Assembly (NCBI GenBank): GCA_946557785.1
Contig: CAMNTH010000004.1
Location: 1-64,000, forward strand
Direction: 5' to 3'
Source of the DNA: an uncultured Blautia sp.
GTDB lineage: Bacteria; Bacillota; Clostridia; Lachnospirales; Lachnospiraceae
DNA length: 64,000 bases
How positions within the stretch are numbered: position 1 is the stretch's first letter; every line of letters begins with the position of its first letter. Positions 43,427 to 52,413 of this stretch are shown in pieces. The notes under the pieces are model-generated. The model did not search any database, was not told where the DNA came from, and saw only the letters and a list, made by a program, of their open reading frames with translations. A program made the translations under genes and the position numbers.

Positions 43427-43463
43427 CTCCTTTCCCCTTCCAAGGCATAAAAAGGAGGTAATC

Positions 43464-43976
43464 ATGGCAGCACCATTTACAACCTACAAGTTAATCGTAC
43501 TTTATATGCTTCAGAATTCTGAGAATGACTTGACTAATTCCCAGATTTCCGAGTTTATCCTGGATCGGGAATATACGAATTATTTTCATCTTCAGCAAGC
43601 CGTTTCAGAGCTGGTGGAGGCAGATCTTCTGAAAATGCATACCGTCTCCAACACCTCCTACTATCATATTTCCGAAGAAGGCAGAAAAACCCTCAGCTAC
43701 TTTGAAAATGAGCTTTCTTCTGATATCAGACAGGAAGTGCAGGAATATCTGAAAACCAAGGGCTGCCGGGCGCCGAAACGAATCATGACTCCTGCAGACT
43801 ACTACGAAACGCCCCAAGGCGGTTATTCGGTACGATGCCAGCTCATTGAGAGAAACTCTTCTCTGCTGGATCTGAACATCTCAGCCCCTAATCTGGATAC
43901 TGCGAAATCCATCTGCCTCAACTGGCAGAAAAAAAGTCAGGATATTTATGCATCAATAATGGAGGAGCTTTTTTAA
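43464..43976 (+). CDS. DUF4364 family protein
   Basis: A 170-residue protein with an N-terminal winged helix-turn-helix (TTYKLIVLYMLQNSENDLTN, SQISEFILD, LLKMHTVSNTSYYHISEEG) and an alpha/beta C-terminus ending SICLNWQKKSQDIYASIMEE. Matches the clostridial DUF4364 pattern and is probably a transcription regulator. AAGGAGG precedes the ATG. The stop lies within a terminator hairpin. Confidence 0.85.
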   Translation: MAAPFTTYKLIVLYMLQNSENDLTNSQISEFILDREYTNYFHLQQAVSELVEADLLKMHTVSNTSYYHISEEGRKTLSYFENELSSDIRQEVQEYLKTKGCRAPKRIMTPADYYETPQGGYSVRCQLIERNSSLLDLNISAPNLDTAKSICLNWQKKSQDIYASIMEELF

Positions 43977-43988
43977 AAAGGCTCCTCC
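43961..43988. terminator. bidirectional terminator between DUF4364 and rarA
   Basis: GGAGGAGC and GCTCCTCC form a perfect stem whose loop is T6A5G. It overlaps the last codons of the DUF4364 gene and lies 20 bp after the rarA stop on the other strand. Confidence 0.65.
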
Positions 43989-44007
43989 ATTACTTTATGA
44001 TTTGTTC

Positions 44008-45324
44008 TTATTCTCCTTTTATTCTCCTCATATGCTCCTTCAGCGTCTTCTCATATCCCATATTACTTAATTCGTAGAATTTTTCTCCCAGAATCTCCGT
44101 AGGAAGATATTGCTGCTCTACATAATGATTGGGAAAGTTGTGTGCATATTGGTACCCGATGCCGTGTCCAAGCTTCTCATGCCCGCCGTAGTGGGCATCC
44201 TGAAGATGTGCAGGAACCGTAGTTCTGGTTCTTTTTACAGAATCCATGGCCGCACTGATGGCGTTCACTGCCGCATTGCTTTTAGGCGCACATGCCATAT
44301 AAGCAGCGGCCTGAGACAAAATGATCTGTGATTCAGGCATTCCCACCCGCTCTACAGCCTGAGCAGCGGCCACCGCCACCACAAGAGCCTGGGGATCCGC
44401 ATTTCCAATATCCTCTGACGCCAGGATCATAATACGCCGGGCAATAAATTTTACATCTTCTCCTGCATAAAGCATCTTGGCCAGATAATATACTGCCGCA
44501 TCCGGATCTGAACCTCTCATGCTCTTTATGAATGCAGAAATAATATCATAATGATTGTCCCCCCTTTTATCATATCTTACTACACGCTTCTGAATGCACT
44601 CCGAAGCCGCTTCCAGGGTAATATGAATCTTGCCGTCCTCACTCTTAGGCGTGGTCAGGATTCCAAGTTCAACGGCATTCAGCGCGCTTCTGGCATCTCC
44701 TCCTGCCATATCTGCAAGGAACTCCAGGGCATCTTCTTCGATCACTGCCCCATAGCTTCCCATTCCCTTCACCCTGTCATTTGCAGCACGAAGGATGAGC
44801 TCCTTAATCTCCTCTGTCTCCAATGCCTTCAGTTCGAAGATAATGGATCTGGACAAAAGCGCCCCATTTACCTCAAAATATGGATTCTCCGTGGTTGCCC
44901 CAATAAGAACAATAGTTCCATCCTCCACAAAAGGCAGCAGATAATCCTGCTGTCCCTTATTAAACCTGTGAATCTCGTCAATAAACAAAATGGTCTTTTT
45001 CCCATACATCCCAAGGTCATCCTGGGCCTGCTTCACCACGGCCTCCATATCCTTCTTCCCGGCAACCGTGGCGTTGATCTGGGTAAAGCTGGCGCTGGTG
45101 GTATTGGCTATTACCTTGGCCAGGGTCGTCTTCCCTGTTCCGGGAGGCCCGTAAAAAATAACGGAGGTCAGCTTATCTGCCTTAATCGCCCGATAAAGCA
45201 GCTTATCCTTCCCTACAATATGCTTCTGCCCTACTACCTCATCCAGGGTCACGGGCCTTAACCTGGAAGCCAGGGGCGACTCTTTCTCCATTGTCTTGGA
45301 TTTTGCGTATTCAAATAAATCCAT
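44008..45324 (-). CDS. rarA: replication-associated recombination protein RarA (MgsA)
   Basis: A 438-residue AAA+ ATPase: SRLRPVTLDEVVGQKHIVGK, Walker A GPPGTGKTT (59-67), Walker B LFIDEIHRF, sensor 1 IGATTENP and arginine-finger region LLSRSIIFEL, followed by the oligomerisation domain (SAFIKSMRGSDPDAAVYYLA). It acts at stalled forks. ATG at 45324 has GGAGAGG 5 nt upstream; longer in-frame starts lack support. Confidence 0.93.
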   Translation of the reverse strand: MDLFEYAKSKTMEKESPLASRLRPVTLDEVVGQKHIVGKDKLLYRAIKADKLTSVIFYGPPGTGKTTLAKVIANTTSASFTQINATVAGKKDMEAVVKQAQDDLGMYGKKTILFIDEIHRFNKGQQDYLLPFVEDGTIVLIGATTENPYFEVNGALLSRSIIFELKALETEEIKELILRAANDRVKGMGSYGAVIEEDALEFLADMAGGDARSALNAVELGILTTPKSEDGKIHITLEAASECIQKRVVRYDKRGDNHYDIISAFIKSMRGSDPDAAVYYLAKMLYAGEDVKFIARRIMILASEDIGNADPQALVVAVAAAQAVERVGMPESQIILSQAAAYMACAPKSNAAVNAISAAMDSVKRTRTTVPAHLQDAHYGGHEKLGHGIGYQYAHNFPNHYVEQQYLPTEILGEKFYELSNMGYEKTLKEHMRRIKGE

Positions 45325-45435
45325 ATATTCCTCTCCATTCTTCCATCGTACATCTGTTCTTTCCCCATTATACCCATTCCCCCATCCAAATGCAACCAAA
45401 AACTCTATAATCCCCTCTTCCCCCATATCTTTCCC

Positions 45436-46134
45436 TTATGTTAAGATCATCCCGTCCACAGTTACAAACTCATACCCTTCTTCCATGAGCATATCCACCA
45501 CCTTCAGGGCAGCATCCACACTGGTCTGGTATTCGTCATGCATCAGGATGATCGCCCCGTCCTTCACATTTTTTTTCACAATTTTCACAATGGTATCTAC
45601 ATTCTGGTTCCTCCAATCCAGGGTATCCACATCCCAAAATACAGGCAGCATGGTCACACACAATTCCAGATTCTCCTGCCAGGCCCCAAAAGGCGGCCGA
45701 ATATAAGATGGATATACCCCCGTAACCTCATATATCTCATTATTGGTTTTCTGGATTTCCTCACATGCCAGATTCTGCGGAATCTTATTCAGCTGTACAT
45801 GATTATAAGTATGATTCCCGATCAGATGCCCTTCCTTTTGCATCCTTCGAATCAATTCCTCATTCCCCGCAATGTTTTTCCCCATGATAAAAAAGGAAGC
45901 GCACACTCCTCTTTTTTTCAATCCGTCCAAAAGCATAGGTGTATATTTCTTGCTTGGCCCATCGTCAAAGGTAAGTGCTACCTTAGGGTGCTCCCCTGCA
46001 TCGAATACCAGCCTGAGCATCCCCTTCCCTGCAACCGCCTTTGCTGCCAGTATCCTCGTCTCCTTATTACAAAAAGGAACTGCCAGAATCAGAAGTCCCG
46101 CCCAAACCGCCAATAAAATTTTTCCCTTTTTCAT
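45436..46134 (-). CDS. polysaccharide deacetylase (CE4), membrane-anchored
   Basis: A 232-residue protein with an N-terminal signal/anchor helix and a CE4 domain: LTFDDGPS with Asp57/Asp58, metal-binding His108 and His112 in HTYNH, RPPFGAW, WDVDTLDW and ILMHDEY. All five CE4 motifs are present. It probably deacetylates peptidoglycan N-acetylglucosamine (PdaA/PgdA-like) or another surface glycan. Confidence 0.9.
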   Translation of the reverse strand: MKKGKILLAVWAGLLILAVPFCNKETRILAAKAVAGKGMLRLVFDAGEHPKVALTFDDGPSKKYTPMLLDGLKKRGVCASFFIMGKNIAGNEELIRRMQKEGHLIGNHTYNHVQLNKIPQNLACEEIQKTNNEIYEVTGVYPSYIRPPFGAWQENLELCVTMLPVFWDVDTLDWRNQNVDTIVKIVKKNVKDGAIILMHDEYQTSVDAALKVVDMLMEEGYEFVTVDGMILT

Positions 46135-46190
46135 TTTCCCAAATCCCAGTTCTCTTTTTTTTAGTATATGACATCCCTAAAAAAGAAAGA

Positions 46191-46229
46191 AGCGCCAAAA
46201 CCTCCTAAATTCCAAAAGGCCCTGGCGCT
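46191..46229 (-). terminator. intrinsic terminator after the cytidylate-kinase-like gene
   Basis: AGCGCCA (46191-46197) pairs with TGGCGCT (46223-46229), with further partial pairing inside. On the minus strand TTCTTTCTTTTTTAG follows. Confidence 0.75.
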
Positions 46230-46259
46230 GTTCATCCATTTGTTGATTTGTTTGTTAAC

Positions 46260-46889
46260 TTATTTATGAAGCATATCGTAATAAGCTTTTTCAATTTCTG
46301 CAGTGCATCCCTCATATCCAAGAATGCTGGTATCCAAATACAGGTCATATCCTGCCGGATCCGTCCACTCCTTGCCAGTAAAACGGCGGCTGTATTCTCT
46401 CTTCCTCTTATCATCCTTCTGAAGGAATTTCTCAATTTCCTTTGCGGATTTACTCAGCTTTTTCGCCGCTTCCTGCATACGGAAGTCCCAGTCAGCATGG
46501 ACAAATACCCGAAGGACATATGGAAAGTCAGAAGGATTCAAAACAGCATTTGCACACCGCCCGATGATCACGCATGACTCCTTCTGAGCCAGCTCCTTGA
46601 TAATCTTTGCCTGGTATGTAAATAGATTCGCATCTGATGTAAAATCCTTGCTCTGAGGCGGAATCAGCTCTCCGGTATAAACCCCGGTCTTTCCGAAAAG
46701 AGGAGGCTTGGCACTATTATATTCATCCACACGCCCGAAAAGGCTCTCATGAATACCGCTGTCCTCCGAAGCCATGCGGATAATATCCTTGTCATAATAC
46801 GGTATTCCCAGTTTCTTGGAAATCCTTTCACCTATGGTACGTCCTCCGCTTCCATACTCACGCGCAATCGTAATCACAACACGATCCAT
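46260..46889 (-). CDS. cytidylate kinase-like family protein
   Basis: A 209-residue P-loop protein: ITIAREYGSGGRTIGERISK, then KLGIPYYDKDII, CVIIGRCANAVL and LRVFVHADWDFRMQEA. It belongs to the Cmk-like family (Cytidylate_kin2) common in Firmicutes; the substrate is not established. Located 9 bp after the livF stop, so it is probably transcribed with the liv genes. Confidence 0.85.
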   Translation of the reverse strand: MDRVVITIAREYGSGGRTIGERISKKLGIPYYDKDIIRMASEDSGIHESLFGRVDEYNSAKPPLFGKTGVYTGELIPPQSKDFTSDANLFTYQAKIIKELAQKESCVIIGRCANAVLNPSDFPYVLRVFVHADWDFRMQEAAKKLSKSAKEIEKFLQKDDKRKREYSRRFTGKEWTDPAGYDLYLDTSILGYEGCTAEIEKAYYDMLHK

Positions 46890-46898
46890 ATTTGCCTC

Positions 46899-47609
46899 CT
46901 ATTCTCCCAGATAAGCTTTCTGGACAGATTCATCATGAAGAAGATCTTCTGCCTTACCCGACAGGGAAATTTTACCTGTTTCCAAAACATAAGCTCTGTC
47001 TGCAATGGTAAGGGCTTTTTTTGCATTCTGCTCTACTAAAAGAACCGTTGTTCCTGTTTCTCGTACCTTCTGGATAATGTCAAAAATCTCATTTACAAAG
47101 ATTGGAGACAGACCCATAGAAGGCTCATCCATCACAATGATCCTTGGCTTGCTCATAAGAGCACGGCCCATAGCAAGCATCTGCTGCTCACCTCCGGATA
47201 ACGTACCGGCACGCTGGTTTTTACGTTCCTCCAAACGGGGAAAACGAGTGTATACTGTTTTCAGGCTTTCTGCAATCTCTGCCTTTTCCTTGCGTGTATA
47301 AGCGCCCATGATCAAATTCTCATATACGCTTAACTCGGAAAATACCCTTCTTCCTTCAGGAACATGAGCGATTCCCATATGAACGATCTTATGGGCAGGC
47401 ACCTTCGTAATATCTTTTCCGTCAAAAATAATGGAACCCTGTTTAGCAGGAAGCAATCCTGTAAGGGTATGCAAAGTAGTGGTCTTTCCTGCTCCGTTAG
47501 CGCCGATCAGGGCAATTACCTCGCCCTGGTTGACTTCAAAGGAAACGCCCTTCAATGCCTCAATCACGCCGTAATAAACGTGTAAATCTTTTACTTCTAA
47601 CATTGCCAT
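46899..47609 (-). CDS. livF: branched-chain amino acid ABC transporter ATPase LivF
   Basis: A 236-residue ATPase: Walker A GANGAGKTT, signature LSGGEQQMLAMGRALM, Walker B RIIVMDEPSMGLSP, and the LivF ending EDLLHDESVQKAYLGE. ATG at 47609 is 9 nt after AGGAGG. Last transporter gene of livJHMGF. Confidence 0.93.
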   Translation of the reverse strand: MAMLEVKDLHVYYGVIEALKGVSFEVNQGEVIALIGANGAGKTTTLHTLTGLLPAKQGSIIFDGKDITKVPAHKIVHMGIAHVPEGRRVFSELSVYENLIMGAYTRKEKAEIAESLKTVYTRFPRLEERKNQRAGTLSGGEQQMLAMGRALMSKPRIIVMDEPSMGLSPIFVNEIFDIIQKVRETGTTVLLVEQNAKKALTIADRAYVLETGKISLSGKAEDLLHDESVQKAYLGE

Positions 47610-47622
47610 TTCCGTTTTCCTC

Positions 47623-48381
47623 CTATGCACCCAGGTATGCTGTAATAACTGCCGGATCCTTCAGCACCTCTGCTGTATTGCCCTGTGCCAGCACCTGACC
47701 AAAGTTCAGAACCGTCAGCGCTTCGCAGATACCGCCTACCAGCTTCATATCATGCTCGATCAACAGAATGGTCATGTCAAAATGATCTCTGACAAAACGA
47801 ATGGTATCCATCAGTTCCTGTGTTTCATTGGGGTTCATGCCTGCTGCAGGCTCGTCCAAAAGCAGAAGCTTCGGCTCTGTAGCAAGTGCTCTGGCAATCT
47901 CCAGCTTGCGCTGTTTTCCATAGGGAAGGTTTCCTGCAAGGTAATCCGCTTCTTTATCAAGGTCAAAAACCTTCAGGATTTCCATCGCACGCTCATTCAT
48001 CTCTTTTTCTACTTTAAAGTATTTCGGAAGCCGCAGGATCCCAGTAAAAGTGGAATAGCTGTGATGATTATGAAAACCTGCCTTCACATTATCCAGCACC
48101 GGCATTTCTTTAAAAAGCCGGATGTTCTGGAAGGTCCTGGCAACTCCGGCCTTATTGATATCAATAGTGCTTTTTCCTGTAATGTCTGTTCCGTCCAGCC
48201 GGATAATTCCTTCCGTAGGCTTATATACGCCTGTAAGAAGATTGAAAACCGTAGTCTTTCCCGCACCGTTAGGACCAATAAGTCCGTATAGCTTTCCTTT
48301 TTCAATGGATAAATGAAAATTATCTACTGCATGAAGGCCGCCGAACTGAATGGACAAATTATTAACTTCCAGCATCGCCAT
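47623..48381 (-). CDS. livG: branched-chain amino acid ABC transporter ATPase LivG
   Basis: A 252-residue ATPase: Walker A GPNGAGKTT, TFQNIRLF motif typical of LivG, signature LPYGKQRKLEIARAL, Walker B LLLLDEPAAGMNP, and C-terminal VLAQGNTAEVLKDPAVITAY. AGGAGG lies 11 nt before the start. Confidence 0.93.
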   Translation of the reverse strand: MAMLEVNNLSIQFGGLHAVDNFHLSIEKGKLYGLIGPNGAGKTTVFNLLTGVYKPTEGIIRLDGTDITGKSTIDINKAGVARTFQNIRLFKEMPVLDNVKAGFHNHHSYSTFTGILRLPKYFKVEKEMNERAMEILKVFDLDKEADYLAGNLPYGKQRKLEIARALATEPKLLLLDEPAAGMNPNETQELMDTIRFVRDHFDMTILLIEHDMKLVGGICEALTVLNFGQVLAQGNTAEVLKDPAVITAYLGA

Positions 48382-48384
48382 AAT

Positions 48385-49458
48385 TTACGCTGCCTCCTTT
48401 TTCGGTTTATTTCCTTTAACTCTCTCTACCATACGGCTTCTCCAGGTACGAGCTGCAGGCGCCCAGTTAAAGAGCATCATAGCAATCAGCACGATTGCAT
48501 AGATCAGCATACGATATGTAGAGAATCCGCGGAGAAGTTCCGGAAGGGCATAAAGGATGATCGTTGCGACAATAGACCCTCGCAGATTGCCGATACCGCC
48601 CAGAACCACATATACCAGAATCATAATTGACATGTTGTAGTCAAACGTGGATACCTTCAGCATAGACAGGTTATGTGCGTAAAGCACGCCTGCAACACCT
48701 GCAAGGGCAGCTGAAACCGTAAAAGCAAGCAGCTTGTACTTTGTCACGTTAATACCTATGGATTCGGCTGCAATCCGGTTGTCACGAGCAGCCATGACTG
48801 CACGTCCGCTTCTTGAGTTTACCAGGTTTTGTATAATAAACAAGGTAATAATGATCAGTATAACGCCGATGAGGAAAAACTGGCCTTTAATATCCTTATA
48901 AATCGCACCTGTACCGGAAATGCCAAGAGCCCCTTTCATAATCTGCTTGCCCCCCGGAGCCATCTTAAGCCCTGCAGAGCTGGCAGCTACATGAAGCCCG
49001 TTCTCGTCAATCCCTACATATAAAATATTGATCAGGTTCTTAATAATCTCTCCGAATGCCAGAGTTACAATGGCAAGATAGTCTCCTCTAAGACGTAAAA
49101 CCGGAATACCAATCAAAATACCAAATACCCCTGCCACAGCGGCACCGATCAAAATGGCAATGATCAGTCTCGGAACAGAAGGAATGGCATCCCTTACTAC
49201 ATTGGAAAATAGCGCGCTGGAATAGGCGCCCACACACATAAAGCCTGCATGTCCAAGGCTTAATTCCCCGGAAAATCCCACCACAAGGTTGAGGGAAAGG
49301 GAAGCAATCGTATAAACACACAGCGGAACCAGAAGGCCTTTCAAAAGGTTGGAAAGATTCCCCGTGGAGGAAAGGGTCTGGACTACCACGAAAACCACGA
49401 TCACCATGGCATATGTAATAAAATTATTCTTTGATGTTTTTGTCAAACTTTTCTTCAT
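48385..49458 (-). CDS. livM: branched-chain amino acid ABC transporter permease LivM
   Basis: A 357-residue permease with about ten helices. Family features: LNLVVGFSGELSLGHAGFMC, LRLRGDYLAIVTLAFGEIIK and the loop MAARDNRIAAESIGINVTKY. ATG at 49458 follows AAGGTGG by 5 nt; a GTG three codons earlier is within that site. The stop is 3 bp before livG. Confidence 0.93.
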   Translation of the reverse strand: MKKSLTKTSKNNFITYAMVIVVFVVVQTLSSTGNLSNLLKGLLVPLCVYTIASLSLNLVVGFSGELSLGHAGFMCVGAYSSALFSNVVRDAIPSVPRLIIAILIGAAVAGVFGILIGIPVLRLRGDYLAIVTLAFGEIIKNLINILYVGIDENGLHVAASSAGLKMAPGGKQIMKGALGISGTGAIYKDIKGQFFLIGVILIIITLFIIQNLVNSRSGRAVMAARDNRIAAESIGINVTKYKLLAFTVSAALAGVAGVLYAHNLSMLKVSTFDYNMSIMILVYVVLGGIGNLRGSIVATIILYALPELLRGFSTYRMLIYAIVLIAMMLFNWAPAARTWRSRMVERVKGNKPKKEAA

Positions 49459-49468
49459 ATCGGCCACC

Positions 49469-50353
49469 TTACACTTTCTCCTGGATGTTCTTACCGAACA
49501 ATCCCGCAGGTCTTACAAGAAGCACGATAATCAGCACTGCAAACACAATGGCATCTGCAACCTGCGAGGAAATATAAGCTCTTCCAAAAATCTCAATCAC
49601 TCCCAGAAGAATTCCTCCGATCATCGCTCCCGGAATGGAACCGATTCCGCCAAATACTGCTGCCACAAAGGCTTTAATGCCAGGCATAGCTCCCGTATAA
49701 GGAGTCAGCGTTGGATAAGCAGAACACAAAAGCAGTCCGGCAATGGCAGCAAGTCCGGAACCAATGGCAAAGGTCAGGGAAATAGTGGCATTTACATTGA
49801 TTCCCATAAGCTGTGCTGCATCACGGTCTTCTGAAACTGCCTGCATGGCACGTCCGGGCTTAGTTTTTTTAACAAAGAACGTTAGTCCCGCCATGATTAC
49901 AATACATGCAATGATAGTTACAATAGTAATCCCCTTAATGGTCAGCTGTCCGTCAAAAAGTTTCAAGGCTGGAACATCAATAACCGTTACAAAGCTCTTG
50001 GCATCTGCGCCGAAAATTAAAAGCGCTACATTCTGGAGCAGATAACTTACGCCGATGGCGGTGATCAGTACTGCCAGATTGGAAGAGGCCTTTCTAAGTG
50101 GGCGGTAAGCAATCATCTCAATGGTCACACCCAAAACCGTACATACAATGATGGCAAGAAGCACAGACAAAAGCGGAGACAATCCCGCCTTGGTAATAGC
50201 TGCAAGGATTACAAACGCCCCCACCATGATAACATCTCCATGGGCAAAATTCAGCATTTTTGCAATACCGTACACCATTGTATAACCAAGAGCGATGATT
50301 GCATAAATACTGCCCAAGCTTATCCCATCTTTTAAATAAGATATAAAACTCAT
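49469..50353 (-). CDS. livH: branched-chain amino acid ABC transporter permease LivH
   Basis: A 294-residue permease: GSIYAIIALGYTMVYGIAKM, NFAHGDVIMVGAFV, the loop QAVSEDRDAAQLMGINVNAT and GGIGSIPGAMIGGILLGVIE. ATG at 50353 is 4 nt after GAGGTG. Separated from livJ by about 185 bp containing two strong palindromes. Confidence 0.93.
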   Translation of the reverse strand: MSFISYLKDGISLGSIYAIIALGYTMVYGIAKMLNFAHGDVIMVGAFVILAAITKAGLSPLLSVLLAIIVCTVLGVTIEMIAYRPLRKASSNLAVLITAIGVSYLLQNVALLIFGADAKSFVTVIDVPALKLFDGQLTIKGITIVTIIACIVIMAGLTFFVKKTKPGRAMQAVSEDRDAAQLMGINVNATISLTFAIGSGLAAIAGLLLCSAYPTLTPYTGAMPGIKAFVAAVFGGIGSIPGAMIGGILLGVIEIFGRAYISSQVADAIVFAVLIIVLLVRPAGLFGKNIQEKV

Positions 50354-50390
50354 AGTGCACCTCATAAAATAGATTTATCGTTACTGTTCC

Positions 50391-50439
50391 TTATTAATTA
50401 TATAGGAAATCCCAGGGGAATTTCCTATATAATTAATAA
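50391..50439. repeat. perfect 20-bp inverted repeat between livJ and livH
   Basis: The 20-nt arms TTATTAATTATATAGGAAAT and its exact reverse complement are separated by 9 nt (CCCAGGGGA). It is AT-rich apart from the loop. It directly adjoins a second, GC-rich hairpin. Exact symmetry over 20 bp is unusual for a terminator and may mark a palindromic repeat unit. Confidence 0.8.
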
Positions 50440-50440
50440 A

Positions 50441-50472
50441 GGGACGGTTACTAACTCACAGGTAACCGTCCC
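50441..50472 (-). terminator. GC-rich hairpin after livJ, terminator or REP-like unit
   Basis: Perfect 11-bp stem GGGACGGTTAC/GTAACCGTCCC with a 10-nt loop. On the minus strand it is followed by TTTATTAATT. It probably gives partial termination after livJ. The GGGGACGGTT core resembles short palindromes dispersed in clostridial genomes, so a REP-type origin is possible. Confidence 0.65.
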
Positions 50473-50538
50473 CGTTTCTTAAACGGCAATCCCCTGCGCA
50501 ATCAGGGAAGTGTCAGAAATTACAACACTGTAAAAGCT

Positions 50539-51696
50539 TTATTCAACCTCTACATAAACGCCGTCTTTAATCTCGAATGCCTTCGGCGCTTTGTCGCATT
50601 CACCTTCCTCAGTCCATTTTGCCGTACCGGTAAGACCACTGAGTTCAATATTCAGCATGGATGCGGAAAGAGCAGCACTAATATCCTCGTTGGACATATC
50701 CGGTGTAATGCCTGCATCATTTGCTGCGAGCTGCATAGCGTAGATTACGTCATAAGCATCAGCGGCAAACTGGTTAGGTGTTTCGCCGTTGTGAGCATCA
50801 TTGTATGCTTTTACAAAGTTAACTGTAGCTTCATCTTCTCCTGTTGCAGAGAACGGAGTCAGAAGCATAACACCTTCTGCAAGGGAGGTATCAAAGTTTT
50901 CTACGGAAAGGATACCGTCCATACCGTCTACACCAAAGAATTTTACATTCAGCTCAGCATCTGCTGCCTGCTGCAGGATCAGCGCATTGTCTGAATAATA
51001 GTTTGGAAGGAATACCAGCTCAGCGCCGCTCTCTTTAATCTTGGAAAGCTGTACTGAGAAGTCCGTATTGCTGTCTGTAGTATATGCTTCATCAGCAACA
51101 ACCTCAAGTCCAAGCTCTTCTGCGCTTGCAACAAAAGAATCATGGATACCTACGTTATAGTCAGCCATGGAATCATAGAGAACTGCTACCTTGGAAGCAA
51201 GGCCTTTTTCTGAAATAAACTCAGCAGATTTTGTTCCCTGCATAGGGTCTGTAAAGCACATACGGAATTCATTGGTTCCTGCTGTAATACAATCTACTGC
51301 TGTTCCGGATGGTGTGAACAGGAAAGTGCTCTCTGCTGCTTCAGCGCCTACTGCGATACAAGCGCCGGAAGTAACGGTACCGCAAAGCATCTGCATTCCT
51401 TTGTCAAGAAGGTCATTGTATGCATTTACAGCCTTCTCCGGATCTCCCTGGTCATCGCCGGCATCCAAAAGCTCTACCTGATATCCGTTGAAGCCGCCGT
51501 TTGCATTCACTTCATCGATAGCGATCTTAGCTGCATTATATACGTTTGTACCGTACTGAGCATAATCCCCTGTCATAGGTCCGATTACACCAACCTTAAA
51601 AGTCTCCTCTTCTGCATATACTGCTGTGGGGGTCATTGCAGCGACTGTCAAAGCTGCGGCCGCTGTGATACTGAGTACTTTTTTGAGATTTCTCAT
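50539..51696 (-). CDS. livJ: branched-chain amino acid binding protein LivJ, no lipobox
   Basis: A 385-residue type I binding protein: KVGVIGPMTGDYAQYGTNVY, AAKIAIDEVNANGG, LLDAGDDQGDPEKAVNAYND, FLFTPSGTAVDC and ADAYDVIYAMQLA. The signal peptide ends at VYA-EEE with no lipoprotein cysteine, so wall retention must be by another means. First gene of livJHMGF; a promoter and long leader precede it. Ligands are presumed to be Leu/Ile/Val, but related proteins bind other amino acids or amides. Confidence 0.92.
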   Translation of the reverse strand: MRNLKKVLSITAAAALTVAAMTPTAVYAEEETFKVGVIGPMTGDYAQYGTNVYNAAKIAIDEVNANGGFNGYQVELLDAGDDQGDPEKAVNAYNDLLDKGMQMLCGTVTSGACIAVGAEAAESTFLFTPSGTAVDCITAGTNEFRMCFTDPMQGTKSAEFISEKGLASKVAVLYDSMADYNVGIHDSFVASAEELGLEVVADEAYTTDSNTDFSVQLSKIKESGAELVFLPNYYSDNALILQQAADAELNVKFFGVDGMDGILSVENFDTSLAEGVMLLTPFSATGEDEATVNFVKAYNDAHNGETPNQFAADAYDVIYAMQLAANDAGITPDMSNEDISAALSASMLNIELSGLTGTAKWTEEGECDKAPKAFEIKDGVYVEVE

Positions 51697-51876
51697 AATA
51701 TTTCTCCTCCTTAATTTTAAACGATCGTCCTAAAAGCCCCCAACTATAATACCTGCGGATTGTTCCGTGCTCTGCACTCCCTGGTATCATATTATGTAAT
51801 AAGTATAGGTAAAAAGCCCGCTGGACACCCAGCCGGCTTTGGCTTCCTACTGACTTTCGTTCACTAATACTTTAAT
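51697..51876 (-). promoter_or_regulatory. structured 5' leader of livJ
   Basis: About 180 nt lie between the predicted transcription start and livJ. They hold a terminator-like hairpin (51813-51840) and then a short fold (51747-51789) closed by TGATACC/GGTATTA, with GTGC-AGA-GCAC inside. The layout suggests attenuation of the liv operon. It does not match a riboswitch class I can name with confidence. Confidence 0.45.
51813..51840 (-). terminator. attenuator hairpin in the livJ leader
   Basis: On the minus strand AAAGCCGGCTGG pairs with CCAGCGGGCTTT over 12 positions with one mismatch and a 4-nt loop. Two further T and ACC follow the arm. It lies about 40 nt after the predicted transcription start and before livJ. 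Confidence 0.6.
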
Positions 51877-51882
51877 GCTAAG

Positions 51883-51911
51883 ATTATAGCATTATGTGTT
51901 TTTGATTGCAA
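51883..51911 (-). promoter_or_regulatory. promoter of the liv operon
   Basis: On the minus strand TTGCAA (51906-51911) and TATAAT (51883-51888) with a 17-bp spacer. It lies between the rplT terminator and the livJ leader. Confidence 0.75.
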
Positions 51912-51973
51912 GTAGCAATTTATAAAAATTTTAGAATTTTCTTCCTTGGCGAATCATCCCGCATGTAAATAAG

Positions 51974-51996
51974 GCCGCAGGGAACATCCCTGCGGC
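51974..51996 (-). terminator. terminator of infC-rpmI-rplT
   Basis: Perfect 10-bp stem GCCGCAGGGA/TCCCTGCGGC with a 3-nt loop, then CTTATTTAC on the minus strand, 26 bp after the rplT stop. Confidence 0.75.
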
Positions 51997-52021
51997 GCTG
52001 TTTTCTTCAATCCCTATAAAA

Positions 52022-52378
52022 TTAAGCAACTGCCCTCTTAGCGATCTCAGCAAGTGCTGCAAAGCCTTCTGCATCATTTACTGCAAGGTCAGCAAGCATT
52101 TTTCTGTTGATGTCAACGTTTGCTACCTTCAAGCCATGCATCATTTTGCTGTAGGAAAGCCCGTTCATTCTTGCTGCAGCGTTAATACGCGCAATCCAAA
52201 GCTGTCTGAACTGACGCTTTTTCTGTTTTCTGCCTGCGTAAGCGCTGGTAAGTGCTCTCATTACAGACTGTTTTGCTACTCTATACTGTTTGGAACGAGC
52301 TCCTCTGTAGCCTTTTGCCAGTTTTAATGTACGATTATGTCTTTTCTTTGCGTTTAAGCCGCCTTTGATTCTTGCCAT
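52022..52378 (-). CDS. rplT: 50S ribosomal protein L20
   Basis: A 118-residue basic protein with the L20 blocks [39 protein letters not shown] and a C-terminal [20 protein letters not shown]. An early 23S rRNA assembly protein that also represses its own operon by binding the leader mRNA. Last gene of infC-rpmI-rplT. Confidence 0.98.
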   Translation of the reverse strand: MARIKGGLNAKKRHNRTLKLAKGYRGARSKQYRVAKQSVMRALTSAYAGRKQKKRQFRQLWIARINAAARMNGLSYSKMMHGLKVANVDINRKMLADLAVNDAEGFAALAEIAKRAVA

Positions 52379-52413
52379 TTCTTAATTTCCTCCTGTTCGT
52401 CTTCTTCTCTATC

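Noticed and set aside
51747-51789. Known riboswitch or T-box in the livJ leader
   Set aside because: The short fold lacks the AGGGTGG core of T-boxes and the signature sequences of riboswitch classes I can recall, so only an unnamed leader is reported.
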